In this document: piece by piece, positions 42,320 through 52,247 of the stretch
How positions within the stretch are numbered: the stretch's first letter is position 1
How the letters are laid out: each line of letters begins with the position of its first letter
From: an uncultured Hydrogenophaga sp.
GTDB lineage: Bacteria > Pseudomonadota > Gammaproteobacteria > Burkholderiales > Burkholderiaceae_C
Direction of reading: 5' to 3'
NCBI RefSeq assembly: GCF_958439165.1
Contig: NZ_OY288135.1
Coordinates: forward strand, 1 to 64,000
Length of the DNA stretch: 64,000 nt
The notes under the pieces: generated by a model
Told to the model about the DNA's origin: nothing
The model's database searches: none
Seen by the model: the letters and a program-made list of their open reading frames with translations, nothing else
Made by a program: the position numbers and the translations under genes

Positions 42320-44458
42320 ATGGTTGAAATCGAACTCGACGGCCAAAAGGTCGAAGTGCCGCCCGGCAGCATGGTCATGCATGCCGCCGAAAAGGCTGGC
42401 ACCTACATCCCTCACTTCTGTTACCACAAGAAGCTGTCCATCGCGGCCAACTGCCGCATGTGTCTGGTCGATGTGGAGAAGGCGCCCAAGCCCATGCCTG
42501 CCTGCGCCACCCCGGTGACCCAGGGCATGATCGTGCGCACCCAGTCCGACAAGGCAGTGAAGGCCCAGAAGTCGGTCATGGAGTTCCTGCTGATCAACCA
42601 CCCGCTGGACTGCCCCATCTGCGACCAGGGCGGCGAATGCCAGCTGCAGGATCTGGCGGTGGGCTACGGCGGTTCCGGTTCGCGTTACCAGGAAGAGAAG
42701 CGCGTGGTGTTCCACAAGAGCGTGGGCCCGCTGATCTCCATGGAGGAGATGAGCCGCTGCATCCATTGCACCCGTTGCGTGCGATTCGGTCAGGAAATTG
42801 CCGGCGTGATGGAGCTGGGCATGTCCAACCGTGGCGAGCATGCCGAGATCGAGACATTTGTCGGCCAGTCGGTCGACTCCGAGCTGTCGGGCAACATGAT
42901 CGACATCTGCCCGGTCGGCGCGCTCACCAGCAAGCCCTTCCGCTACAGCGCCCGCACCTGGGAACTGTCGCGCCGCAAGAGCGTGAGCCCGCACGATTCC
43001 ACCGGCGCCAACCTGATCGTGCAGGTCAAGAACCACCAGGTCATGCGCGTGGTGCCGCTGGAGAATGAAGACGTCAACGAGTGCTGGATCGCCGACCGCG
43101 ACCGCTTCTCCTACGAGGCCCTGAACGGCCCCGATCGCCTGACCGCCCCCATGATCAAGCAGGGCGGCGAGTGGAAGACGGTCGACTGGCAGACCGCCCT
43201 CGAGTACGTGGCCAACGGCCTGCGCCAGGTGCGTGCCGACCATGGCGCAGCCGCCATCGGCTTGCTGGCCAGCCCGCACAGCACGGTGGAAGAGCTGGCC
43301 CTGGCCGGCGCCCTGGTGCGCGGTCTGGGCAGCGAGAACATCGACATCCGCCTGCGTGCGGCCGACTTCGGCAACGCCGCCGCCCCGGGCCAGGCCCGCT
43401 GGCTGGGTCGCCCCATTGCCGAGCTCTCCAGCCTGCAGCGCGTGCTGGTGGTCGGCTCGAACCTCCGCAAGGACCATCCGCTGTTCGCCCAGCGCATCCG
43501 CCAGGCCGTCCGCAAGGGCGCACAGCTGAGCGTGCTGGCCGAAACTGCGCCCGACTGGGCCATGAACGTTCGCCACACCCTGCTGGCCGACAGCCTGCAC
43601 TGGTCGGCCACGCTGGCCGGTGTCGCTGCAGCCGTGGCCGCCGACAAAGGGGTCCAGGCGCCGGTGGCCGCCGAGGTCAACGACACCCACCGTGCCATCG
43701 CCGCGTCGCTGGCCGGTGGCGAACACAAGGCGGTGCTGCTGGGCAACGCCGCTGCCCACCACGAGCAGGCGGCCAGCCTGCTGGTGCTGGCCCGATTCAT
43801 TGCCGAACACACCGGCGCCTCCGTGGGCTACCTCACCGAGGCCGCCAACACCGTAGGCGCCCAGCTGGTGCGCGCGCTGCCGGGGCAGGGCGGTCTGAAC
43901 GCCGGCCAGATGCTGCGTGGCGGCGTCAAGGCGGTCGTGCTGCTGAACACCGAGCCGGCGCACGACAGCGCGGTCGGCGAGACCGGTCTGGCTTCGGCTG
44001 ACATGGTGGTCACGCTCAGCCCGTTCAAGACCAACCTGGACATCAGCGACGTGCTGCTGCCCATTGCCCCGTTCTCGGAAACCTCCGGCTCCTTCGTGAA
44101 CGCCGAAGGCCGCCTGCAGGGCTTCCACGCCGTGGTGCGTCCGCTGGGCGAAACCCGCCCGGGCTGGAAGGTGCTGCGCGTGCTGGGCAACCTGCTCGAG
44201 CTGCCCGGCTTCGACGCCGAGTCCTCGCAGGCCGTGCTGTCGGCCGCGTTGCCGGGTGTGGAGCAAGGTGCTCTGGTGCCGGCCAGCCGCCTGAGCAACG
44301 ACACCCAGGGTGCCATCACGGTGGCCGCGGCCTCCGGCCGCCCCTGTGTGGCCACCATCTACCAGCTCGACGGTCTGGTTCGCCGCGCGTCGTCGCTGCA
44401 GCTCACGGCCGATGCCCGCCGCACGGCCCATGCCGCGGCCGAGGGAGTGACCGCATGA
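42320..44458 (+). CDS. nuoG: NADH-quinone oxidoreductase subunit G
   Basis: A 712-residue 75-kDa subunit. The N-terminal ferredoxin domain binds [2Fe-2S] N1b through C34, C45, C48 and C62. Then come a His/Cys-ligated site (HPLDCPICDQGGECQLQD) and a [4Fe-4S] pair (CIHCTRCVRF, DICPVGAL). The rest is a molybdopterin oxidoreductase-like fold without cofactor. The stop overlaps nuoH in an ATGA. Confidence 0.96.
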   Translation: MVEIELDGQKVEVPPGSMVMHAAEKAGTYIPHFCYHKKLSIAANCRMCLVDVEKAPKPMPACATPVTQGMIVRTQSDKAVKAQKSVMEFLLINHPLDCPICDQGGECQLQDLAVGYGGSGSRYQEEKRVVFHKSVGPLISMEEMSRCIHCTRCVRFGQEIAGVMELGMSNRGEHAEIETFVGQSVDSELSGNMIDICPVGALTSKPFRYSARTWELSRRKSVSPHDSTGANLIVQVKNHQVMRVVPLENEDVNECWIADRDRFSYEALNGPDRLTAPMIKQGGEWKTVDWQTALEYVANGLRQVRADHGAAAIGLLASPHSTVEELALAGALVRGLGSENIDIRLRAADFGNAAAPGQARWLGRPIAELSSLQRVLVVGSNLRKDHPLFAQRIRQAVRKGAQLSVLAETAPDWAMNVRHTLLADSLHWSATLAGVAAAVAADKGVQAPVAAEVNDTHRAIAASLAGGEHKAVLLGNAAAHHEQAASLLVLARFIAEHTGASVGYLTEAANTVGAQLVRALPGQGGLNAGQMLRGGVKAVVLLNTEPAHDSAVGETGLASADMVVTLSPFKTNLDISDVLLPIAPFSETSGSFVNAEGRLQGFHAVVRPLGETRPGWKVLRVLGNLLELPGFDAESSQAVLSAALPGVEQGALVPASRLSNDTQGAITVAAASGRPCVATIYQLDGLVRRASSLQLTADARRTAHAAAEGVTA

Positions 44459-45537
44459 TCGACGCGATGTACAACGGCGGTCTCGGCCTGGTGGCCGCCC
44501 CGTGGTGGACCGCCGCCGCCTGGCCGGTGATCTGGAACCTGCTCAAGATCGTGGCCGTGCTGGCCCCCCTGATGGGTGCGGTGGCCTACCTGACGCTGTG
44601 GGAGCGCAAGCTGCTGGGTTTCATGCAGGTGCGCCACGGTCCCAACCGGGTCGGTCCGTTTGGCCTGCTGCAGCCGATCGCCGACGCGTTGAAGCTGCTC
44701 ACCAAGGAGCTGATCCGTCCCAGCGCCGCCAGCAACGGCCTGTTCCGCCTGGGCCCGATCATGGCCATCATGCCGGCGCTGGCCGCCTGGGTGGCCATCC
44801 CGTTCGGTCCCGAGACGGTGCTGGCCAACGTCAACGCCGGCCTGCTGGTGATCCTGGCCATCACCTCCATCGAGGTGTATGGCGTGATCATTGCCGGCTG
44901 GGCGTCCAACTCCAAGTACGCCTTCCTGGGCGCGCTGCGCGCCTCGGCCCAGATGGTCAGTTACGAGATCGCCATCGGCTTCTGCTTCCTGGTGGTGGTC
45001 ATGACCGCCGGCAGCCTGAACCTGGCCGAGATCGTCGCCTCGCAGGGCCGCGGCATGGCCGCCGAGGAAGGGCTGAACTTCCTGTCCTGGAACTGGCTGC
45101 CTCTGCTGCCCATCTTCGTTGTCTACGTGATCTCCGGCGTGGCCGAGACCAACCGCCACCCGTTCGACGTGGTGGAGGGCGAGGCCGAGATCGTCGCAGG
45201 TCACATGGTCGAGTACTCGGGCATGGGTTTCGCCATTTTCTTCCTGGCCGAGTACGCCAGCATGTGGCTGGTGTCGGTGCTCGCGGTGCTGATGTTCCTG
45301 GGCGGCTGGCTGCCTCCCATCGACAGCGTGGTGTTCAACGCCATCCCGGGCTGGATCTGGCTGGGTCTCAAGACCTTCTTCGTGGTGTCCCTGTTCATCT
45401 GGATCCGCGCCACCTTTCCGCGCTTCCGCTACGACCAGATCATGCGTCTGGGCTGGAAGATCTTCATTCCCGTGACCCTGATCTGGCTGCTGCTGGTGGG
45501 CGCGCTGATGCAGACGCCCTGGAACATCTGGAAATAA
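44455..45537 (+). CDS. nuoH: NADH-quinone oxidoreductase subunit H
   Basis: A 360-residue membrane subunit at the junction with the peripheral arm, with about eight helices. Key blocks are LLGFMQVRHGPNRVGPFGLL after the first helix and AETNRHPFDVVEGEAEIVAG, the loop lining the quinone entry. The start overlaps nuoG by four bases. Confidence 0.97.
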   Translation: MIDAMYNGGLGLVAAPWWTAAAWPVIWNLLKIVAVLAPLMGAVAYLTLWERKLLGFMQVRHGPNRVGPFGLLQPIADALKLLTKELIRPSAASNGLFRLGPIMAIMPALAAWVAIPFGPETVLANVNAGLLVILAITSIEVYGVIIAGWASNSKYAFLGALRASAQMVSYEIAIGFCFLVVVMTAGSLNLAEIVASQGRGMAAEEGLNFLSWNWLPLLPIFVVYVISGVAETNRHPFDVVEGEAEIVAGHMVEYSGMGFAIFFLAEYASMWLVSVLAVLMFLGGWLPPIDSVVFNAIPGWIWLGLKTFFVVSLFIWIRATFPRFRYDQIMRLGWKIFIPVTLIWLLLVGALMQTPWNIWK

Positions 45538-45546
45538 GCCGGGGAA

Positions 45547-46083
45547 ATGACCATGTCCATCACCACCTCGTTCGCACCGTCCACCACCGTCGCGCCGTTC
45601 TCGCTGCGCGACTTCCTCAAGAGCTTCCTGCTGGTCGAGCTGTTCAAGGGCATGGCCCTGACCGGTCGGTACGCGTTCAAGCGCAAGGTCACGGTGCAGT
45701 TCCCGGAAGAAAAGACGCCGCAGTCGCCGCGCTTCCGCGGGCTGCACGCGCTGCGCCGCTACGAGAACGGCGAGGAGCGCTGCATCGCCTGCAAGCTGTG
45801 CGAGGCGGTCTGTCCGGCCATGGCCATCACCATCGAAGCCGGCGTCCGGGATGACGGCAGCCGCCGCACCACGCGCTACGACATCGATCTGACCAAGTGC
45901 ATCTTCTGCGGCTTCTGCGAAGAGAGCTGCCCGGTCGACTCCATCGTCGAGACCCACATCTTCGAGTACCACGGCGAAAAACGCGGCGACCTGTACTTCA
46001 CCAAAGAGATGCTGCTGGCGGTGGGCGACCGCTACGAGCCTCAGATCGCTGCCGCCAAGGCGGCCGACGCGCCTTACCGCTGA
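45547..46083 (+). CDS. nuoI: NADH-quinone oxidoreductase subunit I
   Basis: A 178-residue ferredoxin-like subunit carrying two [4Fe-4S] clusters (N6a, N6b): C79, C82, C85, C89 (CIACKLCEAVCP) and C118, C121, C124, C128 (CIFCGFCEESCP). About 15 residues precede the usual start of the family. An ATG two codons later (45553) is an alternative. Confidence 0.96.
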   Translation: MTMSITTSFAPSTTVAPFSLRDFLKSFLLVELFKGMALTGRYAFKRKVTVQFPEEKTPQSPRFRGLHALRRYENGEERCIACKLCEAVCPAMAITIEAGVRDDGSRRTTRYDIDLTKCIFCGFCEESCPVDSIVETHIFEYHGEKRGDLYFTKEMLLAVGDRYEPQIAAAKAADAPYR

Positions 46084-46085
46084 AG

Positions 46086-46100
46086 TCGGGCTTCGCCCGA
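46086..46100 (+). repeat. Intercistronic hairpin between nuoI and nuoJ
   Basis: TCGGGC and GCCCGA form a six-pair stem with a UUC loop directly after the nuoI stop and 17 bases before nuoJ. No T run follows. It is the only evident hairpin between genes within the nuo run and could affect mRNA processing. Confidence 0.45.
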
Positions 46101-46117
46101 GCAACCTAGACATCCCC

Positions 46118-46753
46118 ATGGACTTCCAGACCGGTTTCTTCTACCTGTTCGCGGCCGTGCTGCTTTTTGCGGCATACCGCGTCATCACCGCGCGCAATCC
46201 GGTGCACGCGGTGCTCTACCTGATGCTGTCGTTCTCGCAGGCATCGGCGCTGTGGCTGCTGCTCAAGGCCGAATTCCTGGGCATCACGCTGGTGCTGGTC
46301 TACCTGGGTGCCGTCATGGTGCTGTTCCTGTTCGTCGTGATGATGCTCGACATCAACATGGACGCGCTGCGGCAGGGTTTCTGGAAGCATTTCCCGGTGG
46401 CGGCCCTGCTGGGTGGCATCGTCGCAGCCGAACTGATCGCCGTGCTGTGGGTCGGGTTCCCGTCGGTCCCGGTGAGCGCCGCGGTGCCGGTCCCGACCGA
46501 GGTGTCCAACACCCACGCGCTGGGCGTGCTGCTCTACACCGAATACCTCTATCCGGTCCAGGTGGCGGCCGTGATCCTGCTGGTGGCCATGGTGGCCGCC
46601 ATTGCCCTGACCCTGCGCCAGCGCAAGGACAGCAAGGCCATCAACCCGTCGCTGCAGGTGCATGTGCGCGCAGCCGATCGCCTGGTGGTGGTGCCCATGG
46701 CAGCCACCCGCAAATCCGAAGAACCGACGCCGGCCGAGGAGGGCAAGGCATGA
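46118..46753 (+). CDS. nuoJ: NADH-quinone oxidoreductase subunit J
   Basis: A 211-residue membrane subunit with five hydrophobic helices. The block NPVHAVLYLMLSFSQASALW and the third-helix stretch LGAVMVLFLFVVMMLDIN (with the pi-bulge region) are conserved. It overlaps nuoK by four bases. Confidence 0.96.
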   Translation: MDFQTGFFYLFAAVLLFAAYRVITARNPVHAVLYLMLSFSQASALWLLLKAEFLGITLVLVYLGAVMVLFLFVVMMLDINMDALRQGFWKHFPVAALLGGIVAAELIAVLWVGFPSVPVSAAVPVPTEVSNTHALGVLLYTEYLYPVQVAAVILLVAMVAAIALTLRQRKDSKAINPSLQVHVRAADRLVVVPMAATRKSEEPTPAEEGKA

Positions 46754-47058
46754 GCTTGACACTGGGCCACTTCCTGTCGGTGGGCGCGATCCTGTTCGCC
46801 CTGTCGGTCATCGGCATCTTCCTCAACCGCAAGAACCTGATCGTCCTGCTGATGGCCATCGAGCTGATGCTGCTGGCGGTCAACATGAACTTCGTGGCGT
46901 TCTCGCACTTCCTGGGCGACATGCACGGCCAGGTGTTCGTCTTCTTCATCCTCACCGTGGCCGCCGCCGAGTCGGCCATCGGGCTGGCCATCCTCGTGCT
47001 GCTGTTCCGCAACCGCGCGTCGATCAGCGTCGAGGAACTCAACAGCCTCAAGGGCTGA
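46750..47058 (+). CDS. nuoK: NADH-quinone oxidoreductase subunit K
   Basis: A 102-residue three-helix subunit, MrpC-like. The membrane glutamates that take part in proton transfer are seen in LMAIELMLLAVNMNFVAF and in TVAAAESAIGLAI. The start overlaps the nuoJ stop. Confidence 0.96.
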   Translation: MSLTLGHFLSVGAILFALSVIGIFLNRKNLIVLLMAIELMLLAVNMNFVAFSHFLGDMHGQVFVFFILTVAAAESAIGLAILVLLFRNRASISVEELNSLKG

Positions 47059-47101
47059 CGTCCGCACCCGCCGGACCCGACGGAACCGCATTGGCAAGAC
47101 C

Positions 47102-49132
47102 ATGAGCAACACCCTCTCCGCAAGCACGCTGCTGGCCGTACCGCTGGCTCCCCTCGTCGGCTCGGCACTGGCCGGCATCCTCGGTACCGCCTTCGGTGGC
47201 AACGTGTTCGGCCGCCGCGCCTCGCACAGCGCCACCATCCTGGGTGTTCTGGTGGCTTTCGTGCTGTCGGCCATGACCCTGGTCGACGTCATGAACGGCG
47301 CGCGCTTCAACGCCACCATCTACGAGTGGATGGTGGTGGGCGGCCTGAAGATGGAGATCGGCTTCCTGGTCGACGGCCTCACCGCCATGATGATGGTGGT
47401 GGTCACCTTCGTCTCGCTGATGGTGCACATCTACACCATGGGCTACATGGAGGAAGACGCCGGCTACAACCGCTTCTTCGCCTACATCTCCCTGTTCACC
47501 TTCTCCATGCTCATGCTGGTCATGAGCAACAACCTGCTGCAGCTGTTCTTCGGCTGGGAGGCGGTGGGTCTGGTGTCCTACCTGCTGATCGGCTTCTGGT
47601 ACAACAAGCCGACGGCCATCTTCGCCAACATGAAGGCCTTCCTGGTCAACCGTGTGGGCGACTTCGGCTTCATCCTGGGCATCGGCCTGATCGTGGCCTA
47701 CGCCGGCACGCTGAACTACGGCGAGGTGTTCGCCAAGGCCGACCAGCTTGGCGGCATCACCTTCCCCGGCACCACCTGGATGCTGGTCACCGTGATCTGC
47801 ATCTGCCTCTTCATCGGCGCCATGGGCAAGAGCGCGCAGTTCCCGCTGCACGTGTGGCTGCCCGACTCCATGGAAGGCCCGACGCCCATCTCGGCACTGA
47901 TCCACGCCGCCACCATGGTGACGGCCGGCATCTTCATGGTGGCCCGCATGTCGCCGCTGTTCGAGATGTCGGACACCGCCCTGAACTTCATCCTGGTGAT
48001 CGGCGCCATCACGGCGCTGTTCATGGGCTTCCTGGGCATCATCCAGAACGACATCAAGCGGGTGGTGGCGTATTCCACCCTGTCCCAGCTGGGCTACATG
48101 ACGGTGGCCCTGGGGGTGTCGGCCTACTCGGTGGCCGTGTTCCACCTCATGACCCACGCCTTCTTCAAGGCACTGCTGTTCCTGGCTGCGGGCTCGGTGA
48201 TCATGGGCATGCACCACAACCAGGACATCCGCTGGATGGGCGCCGTGCGCAAGTACATGCCCATCACGTGGATCACCTCGCTCCTGGGCACGCTGGCCCT
48301 GATCGGCACGCCGCTGTTCTCCGGCTTCTACTCCAAGGACTCGATCATCGAGGCGGTGCACTTCAGCAACCTGCCGGGCTCGGGCTTTGCCTACTTCGCG
48401 GTGCTGGCCGGCGTGTTCGTCACCTCGTTCTATTCGTTCCGCCTGTATTTCCTGGTGTTCCATGGCCAGGAGCGTTACGACCAGAACCCGGACGCCCACC
48501 ACGATGACCACCACGGCGGTCACGACGACCATGCCCACCACGGTGACGGCAAGCCCCACGAGTCGCCCTGGGTGGTGACGCTGCCCCTGGTGCTGCTGGC
48601 GGTGCCTTCGGTGTTCATCGGCTACCTGACCATCGAGTCCATGGTGTTCGGCGACTTCTTCAAGGACGCCATCTTCATCAACGCCGAGGCCCACCCGGCC
48701 CTGTCGAAGTTTGCCGAGATCTTCCACGGTCCCATGGCCATGGCGCTGCATGCCTTCAGCACGCCGCCGCTGTACCTGGCCCTGGCCGGTGCCGTGTCGG
48801 CCTGGTACATGTACCTGATCAACCCGGCCGTGCCGGCGGCCATCGGCCGCGCGCTCAAGCCGGTGATCACCGTGCTGGAAAACAAGTACTACCTCGACTG
48901 GTTCAACGAGAACGTGCTGGCCAAGGGCGCCCGCGGACTGGGCATCGGCCTGTGGAAGGGCGGTGACCGCGGCGTGATCGAGGGTGGCGTGGTCAACGCC
49001 AGCTGGAAGCTGATCGGCCTGATCTCCGGCGTGGTGCGTCGTTTCCAGACCGGCTTCCTGTACCACTACGCCTTCATGATGCTGGTGGGTGTGCTGCTGC
49101 TCATGACCTGGTTCGTCTGGCTGGCCAAGTAA
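47102..49132 (+). CDS. nuoL: NADH-quinone oxidoreductase subunit L
   Basis: A 676-residue antiporter-like, proton-pumping subunit with the long C-terminal lateral helix. Proton-channel residues lie in FFGWEAVGLVSYLLIGFWY and the lysine/histidine stretch MGKSAQFPLHVWLPDSMEGP. A histidine- and aspartate-rich insertion (about residues 465-482) lies in a loop between late helices and could bind metal. Confidence 0.96.
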   Translation: MSNTLSASTLLAVPLAPLVGSALAGILGTAFGGNVFGRRASHSATILGVLVAFVLSAMTLVDVMNGARFNATIYEWMVVGGLKMEIGFLVDGLTAMMMVVVTFVSLMVHIYTMGYMEEDAGYNRFFAYISLFTFSMLMLVMSNNLLQLFFGWEAVGLVSYLLIGFWYNKPTAIFANMKAFLVNRVGDFGFILGIGLIVAYAGTLNYGEVFAKADQLGGITFPGTTWMLVTVICICLFIGAMGKSAQFPLHVWLPDSMEGPTPISALIHAATMVTAGIFMVARMSPLFEMSDTALNFILVIGAITALFMGFLGIIQNDIKRVVAYSTLSQLGYMTVALGVSAYSVAVFHLMTHAFFKALLFLAAGSVIMGMHHNQDIRWMGAVRKYMPITWITSLLGTLALIGTPLFSGFYSKDSIIEAVHFSNLPGSGFAYFAVLAGVFVTSFYSFRLYFLVFHGQERYDQNPDAHHDDHHGGHDDHAHHGDGKPHESPWVVTLPLVLLAVPSVFIGYLTIESMVFGDFFKDAIFINAEAHPALSKFAEIFHGPMAMALHAFSTPPLYLALAGAVSAWYMYLINPAVPAAIGRALKPVITVLENKYYLDWFNENVLAKGARGLGIGLWKGGDRGVIEGGVVNASWKLIGLISGVVRRFQTGFLYHYAFMMLVGVLLLMTWFVWLAK

Positions 49133-49170
49133 GCGCCCCGGGACACAACAACAAGAGGAAGAACAACATC

Positions 49171-50649
49171 ATGGGTCTGCTGAGTCTTGCCATCTGGACG
49201 CCCATCTTTTTCGGCGCCGTCCTCCTGGCCTTCGGCCGCGACGACCAGGCGCACGCGGTGCGCTGGATCGCCCTGATCGGTGCGCTGGCCGGGCTGCTGG
49301 TCACCGTGCCGCTGTACAGCGGTTTCGAGCTGGGCACAGCCGCCATGCAGTTCGTGGAGAAGGCGAGCTGGATCGAGCGCTTCAACATCCACTACCACCT
49401 GGGTGTGGACGGCATTTCGCTGTGGCTGGTGCTGCTGACCGCCTTCATCACCGTGGTGGTGGTGGTGGCCGGCTGGGAAGTGATCACCGAGCGCGTCAAC
49501 CAGTACATGGGCGCCTTCCTGATCCTGTCCGGCCTGATGATCGGCGTGTTCTCGGCCCAGGACGCGATGCTGTTCTACGTGTTCTTCGAGGCGACGCTGA
49601 TCCCGATGTACCTGATCATCGGCATCTGGGGCGGCCCGAACAAGATCTACGCGGCCTTCAAGTTCTTCCTCTACACGCTGCTGGGCTCGCTGCTCATGCT
49701 GGTGGCCCTGATCTACCTGTACACCGTCTCGGGCGGCAGCTTCGCCCTGGCCGACTGGTACAAGCTGCCGCTGGGCAGCACGGCGCAGACGCTGCTGTTC
49801 TTCGCCTTCTTCGCGGCCTTTGCGGTCAAGGTGCCGATGTGGCCGGTGCACACCTGGCTGCCCGACGTGCACGTGGAGGCCCCTACTGGCGGTTCTGCCG
49901 TGCTGGCGGCCATCATGCTCAAGCTGGGCGCCTACGGCTTCCTGCGTTTCTCCCTGCCCATCCTGCCGGACGCATCGCACGAATGGGCCGGCCTGATGAT
50001 CGGGCTGTCGCTGGTGGCGGTGATCTACGTGGGCCTGGTGGCCATGGTCCAGCAGGACATGAAGAAGCTGGTGGCCTACTCGTCGGTGGCCCACATGGGC
50101 TTCGTGACGCTGGGCTTCTTCGTCTTCAGTGACCTCGGCGTCTCGGGCGCCATCGTGCAGATGATCGCCCACGGCTTCGTGTCGGCCGCCATGTTCCTGT
50201 CCATCGGCGTGCTGTACGACCGCGTCCATTCGCGCGACATCGCTGCCTATGGCGGCGTGGTCAACACCATGCCCCGTTTCGCGGCCTTTGCCCTGCTGTT
50301 CACCATGGCCAACTGCGGCCTGCCGGGCACCGCCGGTTTCGTGGGCGAGTGGATGGTCATCCTGGCGGCGGTCAAGGCCAACTTCTGGGTCGGCCTGCTG
50401 GCAGCGTCCGCCCTGATCTTCGGCGCTGCCTATTCGCTGTGGATGTTCAAGCGCGTCTACCTGGGCGAGCCCGGCAACGACGACGTGCGCGCCCTGACCG
50501 ACATCAATGCCCGCGAGTTCACCGTGATGGCGGTGCTGGCCCTGGCCGTGCTGTTCATGGGCGTGTACCCCAAGCCCTTCACCGACGTGATGGATGCCTC
50601 CGTGGCCGAACTGCTGCGCCACGTGGCCGTGTCCAAGCTGCCGAACTGA
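49171..50649 (+). CDS. nuoM: NADH-quinone oxidoreductase subunit M
   Basis: A 492-residue antiporter-like proton-pumping subunit. Typical are YVFFEATLIPMYLIIGIWGG with the key glutamate, and FAVKVPMWPVHTWLPDVHVE with the channel lysine. AGAGGAA precedes the ATG. Confidence 0.96.
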   Translation: MGLLSLAIWTPIFFGAVLLAFGRDDQAHAVRWIALIGALAGLLVTVPLYSGFELGTAAMQFVEKASWIERFNIHYHLGVDGISLWLVLLTAFITVVVVVAGWEVITERVNQYMGAFLILSGLMIGVFSAQDAMLFYVFFEATLIPMYLIIGIWGGPNKIYAAFKFFLYTLLGSLLMLVALIYLYTVSGGSFALADWYKLPLGSTAQTLLFFAFFAAFAVKVPMWPVHTWLPDVHVEAPTGGSAVLAAIMLKLGAYGFLRFSLPILPDASHEWAGLMIGLSLVAVIYVGLVAMVQQDMKKLVAYSSVAHMGFVTLGFFVFSDLGVSGAIVQMIAHGFVSAAMFLSIGVLYDRVHSRDIAAYGGVVNTMPRFAAFALLFTMANCGLPGTAGFVGEWMVILAAVKANFWVGLLAASALIFGAAYSLWMFKRVYLGEPGNDDVRALTDINAREFTVMAVLALAVLFMGVYPKPFTDVMDASVAELLRHVAVSKLPN

Positions 50650-50686
50650 CCGCTCCCGCGCCAAGACGACTCAAGAGAATTCCAAC

Positions 50687-52183
50687 ATGATCGACAACCT
50701 CAGCTGGATCGCGGCCTACCCGGAAATCATGCTGCTGGTGATGAGCTGCCTCATCGCCCTGGTGGACCTGGGTGTGCGTTCGCCGTTGCGCGGGGCCACC
50801 TACCTGCTCACCCTGGCCACGCTGGGCTGCCTGTCCGTGCTGCTGGGCATGGAGGCGGCATCGGGCCGCACCATCGAAGGCTTCGGCGGCATGATCGTCA
50901 GCGACCCGATGGGCAACTGGCTCAAGTGCTTCGCCACCGTGGCGATGATGGTCACCCTGGTCTACGGCCGGACCTACGCCGCCTCGCGCGACATGATGCG
51001 CGGCGGCGAACTGTTCATCCTGTCCATGTTCGCGCTGCTGGGCATGTACGTGATGATCTCGGGCCACAACTTCCTGGTCATCTACCTGGGTCTCGAGCTG
51101 CTGACCCTCTCCAGCTATGCGCTGGTGGCGCTGCGCCGTGACGATCTGGCCGCCACCGAGGCTGCCATGAAGTACTTCGTGCTGGGCGCGCTGGCCAGCG
51201 GCTTCCTGCTCTACGGCCTGTCGATGGTGTACGGCGCCACCGGTTCGCTGGACGTGTCCGGCGTGCTGCAGGCCATCGCCGGTGGCGAGGCCACCCTGAA
51301 AGGTTCGAAGCAGGTGCTGGTGCTGGGCCTGGTGTTCGTGGTGTCGGGTCTGGCCTTCAAGCTGGGTGTGGCGCCGTTCCACAACTGGGTGCCCGACGTG
51401 TACCACGGTGCCCCGACCGCCATCACCCTGGTGGTGGGCGGTGCACCGAAGCTGGCAGCGTTCGCCATCGTGATCCGCCTGCTGGTCGAAGGTCTGGCCC
51501 CGCTGGCCTTCGACTGGCAGCAGATGCTGGCCGTGCTGGCCGTGCTGTCGCTCCTGGTGGGCAACCTGGCGGCCATCGCTCAGACCAACCTCAAGCGCAT
51601 GCTGGCCTTCTCCACCATCGCGCAGATGGGCTTCATGCTGCTGGGCCTGCTGGCCGGCGTGGTGGACGGCAACAGCGGCAACATGGTCAACGCCTACAGC
51701 TCGGCCATGTTCTATGTGGTGACCTATGTGCTGACCACGCTGGCCACGTTCGGCGTGATCATCGTGCTGTCCCGCACCGGTTTCGAGTCGGACGAGATCG
51801 CCGATCTGGCCGGCCTGAACCGCCGCAGCCCGTTCCACGCCGGCATCATGGCCATCTGCATGTTCTCGCTGGCCGGCATCCCGCCCATGGTCGGCTTCTA
51901 CGCCAAGCTTTCGGTGCTGCAGGCGCTGCTGGCCTCCGGCCAGGGCTTCTACATCGGGCTGGCCGTGTTCGCGGTGGTCATGTCCCTGGTGGGTGCCTTC
52001 TACTACCTGCGTCTGGTCAAGGTGATGTACTTCGACGAGCCGGTGCAGACCGCCGACGTCGATGCACCGGCCGACACCCGTGCCGTGCTGTCGGTCAACG
52101 GCGCCCTGGTGCTGGTGCTGGGCATCGTGCCCGGTGGCCTCATGACCCTGTGCGCCCAGGCCGTTGCATCGCTCCTGGCGTGA
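50687..52183 (+). CDS. nuoN: NADH-quinone oxidoreductase subunit N
   Basis: A 498-residue antiporter-like subunit, the last of the nuo genes. Recognised by LGLELLTLSSYALVALRRDD and GLAFKLGVAPFHNWVPDVYH, with the conserved glutamate and lysines of the channel. Confidence 0.96.
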   Translation: MIDNLSWIAAYPEIMLLVMSCLIALVDLGVRSPLRGATYLLTLATLGCLSVLLGMEAASGRTIEGFGGMIVSDPMGNWLKCFATVAMMVTLVYGRTYAASRDMMRGGELFILSMFALLGMYVMISGHNFLVIYLGLELLTLSSYALVALRRDDLAATEAAMKYFVLGALASGFLLYGLSMVYGATGSLDVSGVLQAIAGGEATLKGSKQVLVLGLVFVVSGLAFKLGVAPFHNWVPDVYHGAPTAITLVVGGAPKLAAFAIVIRLLVEGLAPLAFDWQQMLAVLAVLSLLVGNLAAIAQTNLKRMLAFSTIAQMGFMLLGLLAGVVDGNSGNMVNAYSSAMFYVVTYVLTTLATFGVIIVLSRTGFESDEIADLAGLNRRSPFHAGIMAICMFSLAGIPPMVGFYAKLSVLQALLASGQGFYIGLAVFAVVMSLVGAFYYLRLVKVMYFDEPVQTADVDAPADTRAVLSVNGALVLVLGIVPGGLMTLCAQAVASLLA

Positions 52184-52247
52184 TGGCCGACCCCGTCGTC
52201 GGCATGCCTTCTGAACTTGCGCCCACCGGCGCGCTCTGAACAGCACC

